DNA of 8,955 nt from JANQUM01 sp047630355 (GTDB lineage Bacteria > Bacteroidota > Bacteroidia > Cytophagales > Spirosomataceae): NCBI GenBank assembly GCA_047630355.1, contig JBLHXN010000132.1, positions 1 to 8,955 on the forward strand, given 5' to 3'. A model generated the notes under the pieces. That model was not told the DNA's origin. It saw nothing but the letters and a program-made list of their open reading frames with translations, and searched no databases. Of the stretch, positions 1 to 7,734 are shown piece after piece; position 1 is the stretch's first letter, and every line of letters begins with the position of its first letter. A program made the position numbers and the translations under genes.

Positions 1-915
1 GAGAAGTATCCGGTACGCTACGTTTTGACACGTAATAAATTAGCCTATAACGAGCTGATAACTGAAGTAGAAGATACCAAAAAACGAAAAAGCCGCTCGT
101 GGGTTGGGTTAGTTTCGGGATTATCTCCTTTTAAGCCGAATTTTCAGAATGGTGGTTTGGATCAATTGGCATCCACAAATGCAGGAGCTTTTTCTGCAAA
201 TGATGCTAATTTTACAACCCAGCGTGGTCCGCAAGGCTCTCAGGGTACTCAAGGGTCAATGACTGGTTCTAGCCCGCTATCGCCAAACTCTGAAAACTCA
301 TTCGGGATTCCATCTGCTATTCCGATCCAGCAATTTGCTAACGGGCGAGCGTTTAACTTCGGTATTCAGGCGGGAAGGCAGTTAACCAAACGGCTAGCGT
401 TAGAGTCGGGTGTGCGGTACATTCAGGGAAGTTCACCTGTGAACACAAATGTTTACACACTCAATGAACGTACCGGAGAAATCAACACGTTCGTGCAAGA
501 TTATCTGACTCAGGATAAGACATTATCAAACGTGGTAGTGGCTTCGGCTGAAACGTTAAACAATAGTTACGAATACTTGAGTTTACCAGTTCAGTTAGCT
601 TACGAAATTCCGTTGCTTAATAAACTGAATTTAGAAATCACAGGTGGCGTATCGGCGGATATGTTTTTACAGAATACATTACAAAGTGAAACGACGGATG
701 TAGCTTTGCTAAACGCTCGAAATTCTGCTTTCAGAACGCTCGGCGTGAGTGGTTTGGGTGGCGTGCGTCTTAATTACTTATTTGACGAAAAGTGGGAATT
801 AATTATTGGTTCGGCATTTCAGCAAGCGTTAGTTTCAAACCTTGAGTCTGGTTCGTCCGCACAGTTACGTCCGCAAATGCTGGGGATTAATTACGGTGTA
901 AATTATCATTTTTGA
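1..915 (+). CDS. Outer-membrane beta-barrel protein, C-terminal part (5' end outside window)
   Basis: The frame is open from base 1, so the gene starts upstream; the TTG at 25 is internal, not a start. The visible 304 residues begin with a short charged stretch containing KKRKSR, then about 70 Gly/Ser/Asn/Gln-rich residues including a run of Gly-X-X triplets. After that come alternating hydrophobic/polar strands such as FNFGIQAGRQ, LALESGVRYIQG, LSLPVQLAYEIP, LNLEITGGVSADMF and MLGINYGVNYHF. The last strand ends in Phe, the usual C-terminal signal for BAM-dependent insertion into the outer membrane. This fits a Bacteroidota outer-membrane beta-barrel protein of the PorT-like/OmpA-barrel type. 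Any signal peptide or N-terminal domain lies outside the window. No ligand or partner can be inferred. It converges on pyc with a shared terminator. Confidence 0.8.
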   Translation, partial: EKYPVRYVLTRNKLAYNELITEVEDTKKRKSRSWVGLVSGLSPFKPNFQNGGLDQLASTNAGAFSANDANFTTQRGPQGSQGTQGSMTGSSPLSPNSENSFGIPSAIPIQQFANGRAFNFGIQAGRQLTKRLALESGVRYIQGSSPVNTNVYTLNERTGEINTFVQDYLTQDKTLSNVVVASAETLNNSYEYLSLPVQLAYEIPLLNKLNLEITGGVSADMFLQNTLQSETTDVALLNARNSAFRTLGVSGLGGVRLNYLFDEKWELIIGSAFQQALVSNLESGSSAQLRPQMLGINYGVNYHF

Positions 916-949
916 GATAGGGGATTAGGAAAGTATTGAGAAAAAGTAA

Positions 950-987
950 ATGCCCGATACTGGAACTCTCATTCCTGCATCGGGCAT
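950..987. terminator. Bidirectional hairpin terminator between the barrel gene and pyc
   Basis: A perfect 9-bp stem, ATGCCCGAT (950-958) with ATCGGGCAT (979-987), closes a 20-nt loop. It is followed by CTATTTT on the + strand and by TTTACTTTTT on the - strand. Its place between two convergent stop codons (915 and 1005) fits a shared intrinsic terminator, although the loop is large. Confidence 0.7.
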
Positions 988-1004
988 CTATTTTAGGTTG
1001 TTAC

Positions 1005-4000
1005 TTAACCTTTCGTAATTTCGATTACCCAATCATCTTGCTCAACTACAGAGCCTTCTGCGAGCATAACAGCAGTGACGGTTCCGTCCATTGGCGAGCC
1101 GACGATAGACTCCATCTTCATGGCTTCAATCACAAATAGCGGAGTGTTTTTCACTACTTCGTCGCCTTTGTTTACCATAATCCGGGAAATCCGCCCTTGA
1201 AGCGGAGCACCGATGTCTCCTCCTTTCTGAACTTTCTGATTTGATGGACGAGTTACCTTTTCATTGTTATCCCGCACTTTGATTCGACGGGTCTGTCCAT
1301 TTAATTCAAAGCTGACTGTGCGTTTTCCTTCTTCGTCCGGCTCAGAAGAATAGAGGTAGCGGACAAGGATGGTTTTGCCTTCGTCAATCTGAATCAGGGT
1401 TTCCTCGTTTTGTTTCAGACCGTACCAGAAAGCGTGGGTTGGAATAATGCTGGCATCGCCGTATTTCTCACGGGCTTTGTAGAAGTCTTCAAATACCTTT
1501 GGGTACATCAAGTAGCTGAGGTAATCAAGGAAGCCCTCTGAGCTCGGAAATTTCTCTTCAAACTCTATTAAACCTTTGTCGAAATCTACGGCATCGAGGT
1601 GAGCGTTTGGTCGGTCGGTGTAGGCTTTCTCTCCGCGTAGAATCACTTCTTGTAATTCTTTTGGGAAACCACCGTACGGTTGTCCTAAATCTCCGCGTAA
1701 AAACCCTTTTACTGATTCCGGAAAAGATAAAGCTTCTCCTTTGCGGAAAATATCCTCGGCGTTGAGGTCATTAGAAGTCATGAATAAAGCCATATCGCCC
1801 ACTACTTTTGAAGACGGCGTAACCTTTACAATATCTCCCAACAGGCCGTTCACAATGGCGTAATTTTTCTTTAAATCGTCAAATTTATCTCCAATTCCAA
1901 GCGACTCTGCTTGCGGACGAAGATTTGAATATTGCCCTCCGGGAATCTCGTGATCGTAAACTTCTGCGGTACCAGATTTAAGTCCGGACTCAAATGGATA
2001 GTATAACTCCCGAACGTCTTCCCAATAATTAGAGTACTGATTCAAGCGTTTTAAATCCATTGGATTCTCTCGTTCGTGTCCTTGCATCATCGCCACGATT
2101 GAGTTGAAGTTTGGTTGTGATGTCAGACCAGAAAGTCCGCCGATGGCACAATCCACTATATCAACGTTTGATTCAATCGCCTTCAGGTAAGTTCCTGCCT
2201 GAATAGAAGAAGTATCGTGCGTGTGTAAATGAATTGGTACGTCAACTGCTTTCTTCAAATTGCTCACCAATACCTCAGCGGTAAATGGCTTCAACAGACC
2301 TGCCATATCTTTAATGGCAATCATGTGAGCACCCGCATCTTCGAGTTGCCGAGCCATTTCTGTGTAATAATCGAGCGTGTATTTTCCCTGCTTCGGATCA
2401 AGCATTTCGCCCGTGTAACAAATTGCTACTTCGGCGATAGCGTTGGTGCGTTCACGAACTGCCTTAATGCTTGTTTTCATGGATTCGAGCCAATTCAACG
2501 AATCGAAAATACGGAAAACGTCAATTCCGTTCTCCCACGATTTTTCGACAAATTTCTCAATCTGATTATCGGGATAAGCCGAGTAACCCACACCGTTTGA
2601 GCCACGGAAGAGCATTTGCAATAACATGTTCGGCATTGCTTCACGGAATTCCTGTAAACGCTTCCACGGACTTTCGTAGAGGAATCTCATGGCTACGTCA
2701 AACGTTGCACCGCCCCAAACTTCCATCGAAAATAATTGCGGGAAATCTTTGGCAAAACCTTCGGCAACCGCCATCATATCAATGCTCCGCATCCGAGTGG
2801 CCAAAAGTGATTGGTGTCCGTCGCGGAAGGTGGTGTCAGTATAAAGAATCTGTTTTTGGTCTTTTACCCACTTAGAGAATTTATCTGCTCCCATGGAGTC
2901 GAGACGCTGCTTATTTCCGTCGGGGTATTCCGAATATGAATCGAAAATCGGAGCTTTAGGCAACCTGAAATCCCGCTTTTCTACTTTCCCTACTGTTGGG
3001 TTTCCGTTCACAATTACTTCGGCGAGTAATTTCATGGCACGGGTTGAGCGGTCTTTTGGTTTTTTGAATTTGAGTAATTCGGGGTGGTTCTCAATAAACG
3101 TAACCCGGGCTTTCCCTTTCTGGAAATCCTTGTTATTAATTACATTGACTAAAAACGGGATATTGCTTTTTACGCCCCGAATTCTGAATTCTATCAACGT
3201 ACGAGACAAACGTTGGGCGGCTCCCTTGAGCGTTCTGCCACGAGCCGTGACTTTCACAATCATGGAGTCAAAGTACGGCGAAATCTTCACGCCGGGATAA
3301 GCACTTCCTTCGTCCAGACGAATACCGAAACCAGCAGCGTTACGATAAGCAATCACCGTTCCGAAATCAGGTTTGAAACCGTTAGTTGGGTCTTCGGTTG
3401 TGATACGGCACTGAATGGCAAAACCCTTCAGCGGCACATCTTTCTGACTGTGAAGGAAGATAGCGTTGTCGCTTAACTTATAGCCCATCGCAATCAAAAT
3501 CTGCGACCGCACAATGTCCACGCCCGTTACTTCTTCTGTGATAGTGTGTTCAACCTGAATCCGGGGATTTACTTCAATAAAATAGACGTTCTCTTCTTTA
3601 TCCACCAAAAATTCGACGGTTCCGGCGTTGGAATAGTTTACTTCTTTTCCAATTTTAATAGCGTATTCGTAGAGCTTATCGCGGGTTTCTTGCTTTAATC
3701 CAAAAGAAGGAGCAACTTCCACTACTTTCTGAAAGCGACGTTGTACCGAGCAATCCCGCTCGTAGAGGTGGAGTAAATTTCCGTAGTTATCGCCCAAAAG
3801 CTGCACTTCGAGGTGCTTGGGGTCTTCCACAAATTTTTCTATAAAAATGGTATTGTTTCCAACAGCATTTTGAGCCTCGTTACGGGCTTCGTTGTATAAT
3901 CTTTCTAAATCTTCGGCAGCTCTAACCACCCGCATTCCGCGTCCGCCGCCGCCGGCAACAGCTTTTATCATTACCGGATAACCGATTTCTGCTGCTTTAA

Positions 4001-4460
4001 TTACGGCAACGTCGAAGTTGTCTAAATCATCGCCACGATAATCAGGAATAAGCGGTACGTTGGCTCTTGTGGCAAGGTTTTTCGCCATTACCTTGTCGCC
4101 CAGCTGATTCATAGCTTCGGGTGTTGGTCCCACAAAGATAATTCCTTCTTCCCGACACCGACGAGCAAATATTTCATTCTCTGAAAGGAATCCGTATCCC
4201 GGATGTACGCCGTCAACATTCTTTTGTTTCATCAACAAAATAATACCTTCAATGTCAAGATAAGGCTTTAATGGATCATTTTCCTGACCTATTTGGTAAG
4301 CTTCGTCTGCTTTGTAGCGGTGAAGAGAGTAGCGGTCTTCATAGGTATAAATTGCTACGGTGGTGATACCTAATTCGGTAGCAGCTCGCATAATGCGGAT
4401 AGCGATTTCGCCACGGTTAGCAATCAGGATGCGTTTTATGGGCTTTACGTAGTCTTTCAT
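1005..4460 (-). CDS. pyc: Pyruvate carboxylase (single-chain, biotin-dependent)
   Basis: Pyruvate carboxylase makes oxaloacetate from pyruvate, bicarbonate and ATP, a cytoplasmic anaplerotic reaction feeding the TCA cycle and gluconeogenesis. The 1151-residue chain has the full single-chain architecture and the family's usual length. The biotin carboxylase domain (about 8-460) has the ATP-grasp glycine loop at 170-175 and EVNPRIQVEH at 296-305. The carboxyltransferase domain (about 535-810) has DTTFRDGHQS at 542-551, Lys717 in IKDMAG (the expected carbamylated metal ligand) and His746/His748 in HLHTHD. The PYC tetramerisation/conserved carboxylase region follows. The C-terminal biotinyl domain has EAMKME with biotin acceptor Lys1115, 36 residues from the end. 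The ATG at 4460 gives a normal N-terminus (KRILIANRGEIA); no Shine-Dalgarno precedes it. It is monocistronic and divergent from gltX. All motifs are intact. Confidence 0.97.
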   Translation of the reverse strand: MKDYVKPIKRILIANRGEIAIRIMRAATELGITTVAIYTYEDRYSLHRYKADEAYQIGQENDPLKPYLDIEGIILLMKQKNVDGVHPGYGFLSENEIFARRCREEGIIFVGPTPEAMNQLGDKVMAKNLATRANVPLIPDYRGDDLDNFDVAVIKAAEIGYPVMIKAVAGGGGRGMRVVRAAEDLERLYNEARNEAQNAVGNNTIFIEKFVEDPKHLEVQLLGDNYGNLLHLYERDCSVQRRFQKVVEVAPSFGLKQETRDKLYEYAIKIGKEVNYSNAGTVEFLVDKEENVYFIEVNPRIQVEHTITEEVTGVDIVRSQILIAMGYKLSDNAIFLHSQKDVPLKGFAIQCRITTEDPTNGFKPDFGTVIAYRNAAGFGIRLDEGSAYPGVKISPYFDSMIVKVTARGRTLKGAAQRLSRTLIEFRIRGVKSNIPFLVNVINNKDFQKGKARVTFIENHPELLKFKKPKDRSTRAMKLLAEVIVNGNPTVGKVEKRDFRLPKAPIFDSYSEYPDGNKQRLDSMGADKFSKWVKDQKQILYTDTTFRDGHQSLLATRMRSIDMMAVAEGFAKDFPQLFSMEVWGGATFDVAMRFLYESPWKRLQEFREAMPNMLLQMLFRGSNGVGYSAYPDNQIEKFVEKSWENGIDVFRIFDSLNWLESMKTSIKAVRERTNAIAEVAICYTGEMLDPKQGKYTLDYYTEMARQLEDAGAHMIAIKDMAGLLKPFTAEVLVSNLKKAVDVPIHLHTHDTSSIQAGTYLKAIESNVDIVDCAIGGLSGLTSQPNFNSIVAMMQGHERENPMDLKRLNQYSNYWEDVRELYYPFESGLKSGTAEVYDHEIPGGQYSNLRPQAESLGIGDKFDDLKKNYAIVNGLLGDIVKVTPSSKVVGDMALFMTSNDLNAEDIFRKGEALSFPESVKGFLRGDLGQPYGGFPKELQEVILRGEKAYTDRPNAHLDAVDFDKGLIEFEEKFPSSEGFLDYLSYLMYPKVFEDFYKAREKYGDASIIPTHAFWYGLKQNEETLIQIDEGKTILVRYLYSSEPDEEGKRTVSFELNGQTRRIKVRDNNEKVTRPSNQKVQKGGDIGAPLQGRISRIMVNKGDEVVKNTPLFVIEAMKMESIVGSPMDGTVTAVMLAEGSVVEQDDWVIEITKG

Positions 4461-4590
4461 GGGTGTTTCTTCGGTGTTGGTAAATGTTAATGTAGATGTC
4501 TATCGCAAGATGGCAAACATTATTTGAAGATTTCAAGATTAACGCAAAGGTTGTTGGGATAAAAGCAGAAATATATGAAATGAATAATGC

Positions 4591-4671
4591 CTGAGAGATT
4601 TTTGCGTTGGAGAGGTGCCTGAACCCATTTCAGATAATAGTTACTACCCGCTGAAAGGTTATAATTCTCAA
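4591..4671 (-). promoter_or_regulatory. Possible folded 5' leader element of pyc
   Basis: Read on the - strand, UUGAGA (4671-4666) can pair with UCUCAG (4596-4591; five Watson-Crick pairs and one GU). This encloses a hairpin in which AACC-UUUCAG (4660-4651) pairs with CUGAAA-GGUU (4633-4628 and 4625-4622) across a 2-nt bulge. If pyc is transcribed from near 4737 this would lie in its leader. The closing strand CTCTCAGGC resembles a conserved piece of the glycine riboswitch, but the GAAGG core is absent. The call rests on pairing alone. Confidence 0.18.
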
Positions 4672-4681
4672 CGGAAAATCG

Positions 4682-4689
4682 TATCTTTG
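4682..4689 (+). promoter_or_regulatory. Candidate gltX promoter, -7 box TATCTTTG
   Basis: TATCTTTG matches the Bacteroidota housekeeping -7 consensus TAnnTTTG exactly and lies 69 bp before the gltX start codon, predicting a transcription start near 4695. No clear TTG -33 box is present 17-23 bp upstream, so the call rests on the -7 box and the position. Confidence 0.5.
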
Positions 4690-4736
4690 CAGCCCAAAAA
4701 AACAACTTTTTCATAATCGCACGGGTGAGTCCGTCG

Positions 4737-4744
4737 CAAATTTA
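4737..4744 (-). promoter_or_regulatory. Candidate pyc promoter, -7 box TAAATTTG
   Basis: On the - strand this reads TAAATTTG, an exact match to TAnnTTTG, just upstream of the gltX start codon. It would give pyc a leader of about 270 nt that includes the possible folded element at 4591-4671. There is no recognisable -33 box. A closer alternative is the imperfect AACCTTTG at 4545-4552. Either could be chance in AT-rich DNA. Confidence 0.25.
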
Positions 4745-4758
4745 AAATAGTAAATAAA

Positions 4759-6267
4759 ATGTCTGTTCGCTTACGCTTTGCTCCAAGCCCAACGGGGCCA
4801 TTACATATTGGTGGTGTTCGTACCGCTCTTTATAACTACTTATTTGCCAAAAAAATGGGCGGAGAATTTATTCTCCGCGTTGAAGATACTGATCAAAACC
4901 GTTACGTAGAAGGAGCGGAGGAATACATACAAGAATCGCTGACGTGGTTGGGAATCAATTTTGACGCAAGTCCAAAATTAGGTGGAGAACATGCACCTTA
5001 CCGTCAATCAGAACGGAAAGGTATATACGCAAAATATGCCCAACAACTTATTGATAGTGGTAAGGCGTATTACGCCTTTGATACTTCCGAAGAACTTGAC
5101 GACTTGCGGGAACGTCTTATAACGGAGAAAGTTGATAATCCGTCGTATAATTCTGCCACCCGGATGCAGATGAAAAACTCGTTGACGTTATCCGCCGAAG
5201 AAGCGAAGGAACGGTTGGCGAACGACGATTCGTACGTAATTCGATTAAAGGTGCCAATTAAAGAAGAGGTTCGTTTTAAAGATTTAATCCGGGATTGGGT
5301 AGTGGTGCACTCGTCTACCATTGACGATAAAGTATTGTTGAAATCTGACGGAATGCCGACTTATCATCTTGCCAACATCGTAGATGACCATTTGATGGGA
5401 ATTTCGCACGTAATTCGTGGCGAAGAGTGGTTGCCTTCCGCACCGTTACACATTTTATTGTACCGAGCGTTCGGTTGGCAACACCCAGAATTTGCCCATT
5501 TGCCGCTTTTACTAAAGCCCGAAGGCAGTGGTAAGTTGAGTAAACGAGACGGTTTATTGGGAGATTTTCCGATTTTCCCGTTGGAATGGACTGATCCCGA
5601 AAGCGGCGATGTCGCCCGTGGTTTTCGTGAGGACGGTTACTCACCCGAAGCTTTGGTGAATTTCCTTGCTTTCTTAGGTTGGAATCCAGGAACGGAGCAA
5701 GAACTATTCACTATGGAAGAGCTAATCGAATCCTTTAGTATTGAAAGGGTAAACGGTTCAGGTGCGAGGTTTGATATTCAAAAAGCCCAATGGTATAATC
5801 AGCAATATCTTCGTGCCTTACCAGATGAAGAATTGGTTGAATTAGCGAAAGCAAACGCAGAAACAGAAATTACGGATGAATTTGCCGCTTCATTGGTGAA
5901 ATTGTTGAAAGACCGCGTAACGTTTCCGAAGGAATTTATCACCGAAGCTCCTTACCTTTTTGAAGCACCAACGGAATACGAAGAGGCAATAGCAGTCAAG
6001 CAATGGAACGACCAAGCCAAGACCGCAATGCCGCTCATTATCGAGGCGTTGCGAGGCATAGAAAATTTCAGTTCGCAGCAAATTCATGATGCTATTTTTG
6101 AAAAACTAACTGCTGCTGAAATCAAACCCGGCAAAGTTATGCAGGCTCTTCGCCTTGCCATAACGGGTCAGGGCCGTGGAGCTGATTTGATGCTGACACT
6201 CGAAACACTCGGACGAAACGAAGTTCAAACCCGCATTAAGCGAGCGTTGGAAGTTTTGGGGGAATAA
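4759..6267 (+). CDS. gltX: Glutamyl-tRNA synthetase (class I)
   Basis: This enzyme charges tRNA-Glu with glutamate using ATP, in the cytoplasm. The 502-residue protein carries the class I signatures: PSPTGPLHIGG at 9-19 (HIGH motif) and KLSKR at 259-263 (KMSKS motif), joined by a Rossmann-type catalytic core with RVEDTD, THVIRGED-like SHVIRGEEW and the typical HLPLLLKPEGSGK approach. An insert after the KMSKS loop (GDFPIFPLEWTDPESGDV) is typical of Bacteroidota GluRS. The helical anticodon-binding domain occupies about 340-502. The Cys residues of the zinc site seen in E. coli GltX are absent, as in many GluRS. The ATG at 4759 follows an A/T-rich tract with no Shine-Dalgarno and gives the standard N-terminus. 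It is monocistronic, with its own promoter candidate and strong terminator. Whether it also charges tRNA-Gln cannot be told from here. Confidence 0.97.
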   Translation: MSVRLRFAPSPTGPLHIGGVRTALYNYLFAKKMGGEFILRVEDTDQNRYVEGAEEYIQESLTWLGINFDASPKLGGEHAPYRQSERKGIYAKYAQQLIDSGKAYYAFDTSEELDDLRERLITEKVDNPSYNSATRMQMKNSLTLSAEEAKERLANDDSYVIRLKVPIKEEVRFKDLIRDWVVVHSSTIDDKVLLKSDGMPTYHLANIVDDHLMGISHVIRGEEWLPSAPLHILLYRAFGWQHPEFAHLPLLLKPEGSGKLSKRDGLLGDFPIFPLEWTDPESGDVARGFREDGYSPEALVNFLAFLGWNPGTEQELFTMEELIESFSIERVNGSGARFDIQKAQWYNQQYLRALPDEELVELAKANAETEITDEFAASLVKLLKDRVTFPKEFITEAPYLFEAPTEYEEAIAVKQWNDQAKTAMPLIIEALRGIENFSSQQIHDAIFEKLTAAEIKPGKVMQALRLAITGQGRGADLMLTLETLGRNEVQTRIKRALEVLGE

Positions 6268-6276
6268 ATATTATGT

Positions 6277-6326
6277 AAACCTCACAGATTTCGTAATTAG
6301 TGATCACGAAATCTGTGAGGTTTTTT
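6277..6326 (+). terminator. Strong hairpin terminator after gltX
   Basis: A perfect 18-bp stem (6277-6294 with 6306-6323) closes an 11-nt loop and ends in a run of six T (6321-6326), starting 9 bp after the gltX stop. The core arm is AACCTCACAGATTTCGT with its exact complement ACGAAATCTGTGAGGTT. It is unusually long and perfect for a simple terminator and may belong to a dispersed palindromic family. Confidence 0.9.
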
Positions 6327-6328
6327 CT

Positions 6329-6421
6329 TTAATCCAACTCACTCATCAATCTCTTCCTAAAACCTTCGTAGGTTTTCTTCGGCTGATAATTCTCATCAAA
6401 AATCAGTGTTTGCTTCGGTCA
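6329..6421 (-). pseudogene. C-terminal coding remnant, possibly of a GH10-type glycoside hydrolase
   Basis: Just past the end of the DUF1080 gene, in a different frame that overlaps its last codons, about 30 codons read PKQT-LIFDENYQPKKTYEGF-RKRLMSELD and end in TAA at 6329-6331. A TGA (6419-6421) lies immediately before, so there is no start and no room for a gene. The string LIFDENYQPK..Y resembles, from memory, the C-terminal end of GH10 endo-xylanases (LLFDENYQPKPAY-like), and composition is protein-like rather than random. I infer that a deletion or rearrangement left the tail of an old neighbour. The family assignment is tentative and could be wrong; chance coding of so short a stretch is possible. 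Confidence 0.38.
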
Positions 6422-7223
6422 TATTTTTTTTCTCAATCCAGATATTTCGGTAGAGTACATCGTGACCTTCGGCTTGAAGTTTCAGTCCGCCTGGTCGGTT
6501 AGTAATGCCTTTTCCGTCGTCGTTTCCACCGTCAAGTCCTGAGTTTTCACCGCCCCAAACTTGCTGTATTTCTACATCGGTGTGGGCTTTCTGACCATTA
6601 AAGTAAATAGTTACGCGGGGCTTTTCAGTCAATTTGCCATCGGCGTCAAAACGAGCGGCACGGAAATTAATATCGTAAGCGTTCCACTTGCCAATCCCAT
6701 TGTAGGCGAAGTAAGGTGAGTCTTGCTCGTTAATAACCGCCCCGAGTCCGTGTTGAGTAGAATCACCGTCAAGAACCTGAATTTCGTAACGATTTTGCAG
6801 ATAAACGCCGCTGTTTCCGCCCGGTTTTTCAATCAGAAACTCAATGTGAGCACGGAAATCTTCAAACTTTTCTTTAGTTACAATATCAGCAGCTCCGTAT
6901 AAACCTCCGGCGGCGGCGGGATCGTTGGTATTCATGGTTGTTCCTCCGTCTACGGGATCGTCAGCGATGAACCAGGCAATTTTATCGCTGACTCCTTTAA
7001 AGCGGGGTCCTTTCCAGTACTCCCATTTATCGTCGAGCATTTCGCGGGTTCCGTCAAAGTAAACTTCAGCAGCGGTTGGAACCTGAGCCCCAACGCCAAC
7101 ATTTTCGGGTGTAGATTCCGCAATAGCTTCGGTGTTTTCTTCTTCGGCGGTTTCGGTAGATGTACAATTTGTTAAAAGTACAGCCGTGCTGAGGAGCAGG
7201 GCAGATGTCCAGGTTTTTGTCAT
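6396..7223 (-). CDS. DUF1080 (3-keto-disaccharide hydrolase-like) lipoprotein
   Basis: This is a 275-residue predicted lipoprotein. Residues 1-20 form a type II signal peptide with hydrophobic core ALLLSTAVLL and lipobox LTNC (Cys20; Asn at -1 is less usual). An acidic, low-complexity linker (TETAEEENTEAIAE) follows, as in surface or outer-membrane lipoproteins of Bacteroidota. From about residue 53 there is a single DUF1080/concanavalin-like domain, with the family signature GGNSGVYLQNRYEIQVLDG at 135-153, the GKWNAYDI segment, and the terminal strand HDVLYRNIWIEKK. Family members are linked to cleavage of 3-keto-glycosides and are often near sugar oxidoreductases, but no such partner is seen here, so the substrate is unknown. 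The last residues after IEKK (NMTEANTDF) look like a replaced tail: they follow an A8 tract (T8 on +, 6424-6431) and overlap the remnant at 6329-6421. Confidence 0.87.
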   Translation of the reverse strand: MTKTWTSALLLSTAVLLTNCTSTETAEEENTEAIAESTPENVGVGAQVPTAAEVYFDGTREMLDDKWEYWKGPRFKGVSDKIAWFIADDPVDGGTTMNTNDPAAAGGLYGAADIVTKEKFEDFRAHIEFLIEKPGGNSGVYLQNRYEIQVLDGDSTQHGLGAVINEQDSPYFAYNGIGKWNAYDINFRAARFDADGKLTEKPRVTIYFNGQKAHTDVEIQQVWGGENSGLDGGNDDGKGITNRPGGLKLQAEGHDVLYRNIWIEKKNMTEANTDF

Positions 7224-7254
7224 GTAAATTGATAGGTTTTGGTTGAACGAAGTT

Positions 7255-7284
7255 CAAAAATAGCTAATTAGCCTTGAAACACAA
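7255..7284 (-). promoter_or_regulatory. Candidate promoter of the DUF1080 lipoprotein gene
   Basis: On the - strand a TTG -33 box (7284-7282) is separated by 19 bp from TATTTTTG (7262-7255), an exact TAnnTTTG -7 box; both sequence and spacing fit the Bacteroidota promoter. The predicted start is near 7248, about 25 nt before the ATG at 7223. The -33 box is inside a dyad, ACAACG-C-CGTTGT (7281-7293), that could be an operator or a relic terminator of the topoisomerase gene. Confidence 0.55.
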
Positions 7285-7631
7285 CGCCGTTGTTGGTTTA
7301 TGATGTGGTTATGATTTTCAACGCTATTTTTTCTGCTTTGCTCAATTTATAGTCGTACAAACCGTAGTCATCATCCGTAAATTTCGGAACGCTGCGGTCT
7401 TCAATAGACTGATATGTTTTTGGGTGAACGTAGTAACTGCGGGCAACGGTTGGGGTATTGCCGAATACTTCGGCGACGAGTTTTAGCACAATGTTGCTGA
7501 ACTTTTTTCGCGGAGACTCTTCGTGAATTTCTAGTGCTTCGGGGTACGCTTCGATGGCGGTGCGGTAACTCACCCACGTGCGGAAATATTTACTCGAAAA
7601 CTGCTCACCTATATTAGACATTATCACGAAT

Positions 7632-7641
7632 TTTATTTTAT
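7632..7641. repeat. 10-bp direct repeat, copy 1 of 2 (second at 7757-7766)
   Basis: TTTATTTTAT lies next to the left terminal repeat, inside the element, and recurs at 7757-7766 just outside the right repeat. The arrangement is not that of a simple target duplication, as one copy is internal; it may be a trace of a nested or repeated insertion, or chance in AT-rich sequence. Confidence 0.45.
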
Positions 7642-7734
7642 GGCTTTAATCTGTACGAAGTTCAGGAAAATCAATCTGTTTACAAGGAGCCGTGTGAGGG
7701 TTTATAATACCTAAAACAAAACCTAAAATGTTCC

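Noticed and set aside
2229..3476. Several + strand ORFs of 87-135 codons inside pyc
   Set aside because: They are antisense shadows of an intact pyc coding sequence; their proteins have no recognisable domain.
4609..4620. Start of a tRNA-Ser gene (GGAGAGGTGCCT)
   Set aside because: No anticodon arm, T-loop (GGTTCGAAT-like) or matching 3' acceptor strand follows.
4591..4671. Canonical glycine riboswitch on the - strand
   Set aside because: CTCTCAGGC and a GCAAA are present, but the conserved GCCGAAGG core and the AAAGGAC continuation are missing, and pyc is not a typical target. Kept only as a weak structured-leader idea.
4520..4714. 64-residue ORF on the - strand between pyc and gltX
   Set aside because: It covers the gltX promoter box in antisense, its composition looks like translated AT-rich non-coding DNA, and it matches no family I know.
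7298..7627. The 109-codon topoisomerase 3' ORF as a separate functional small gene
   Set aside because: Its proposed start codon lies in the insertion element and it contains only the last part of the catalytic domain; it is best read as a piece of the pseudogene.
7686..7699. Group II intron fragment (GGAGCCGTGTGAGG) inside the insertion element
   Set aside because: The 14-bp likeness is not followed by the pairing CACG(C/T)ACGGTTC strand or a domain V, so it is too short to support an intron origin.
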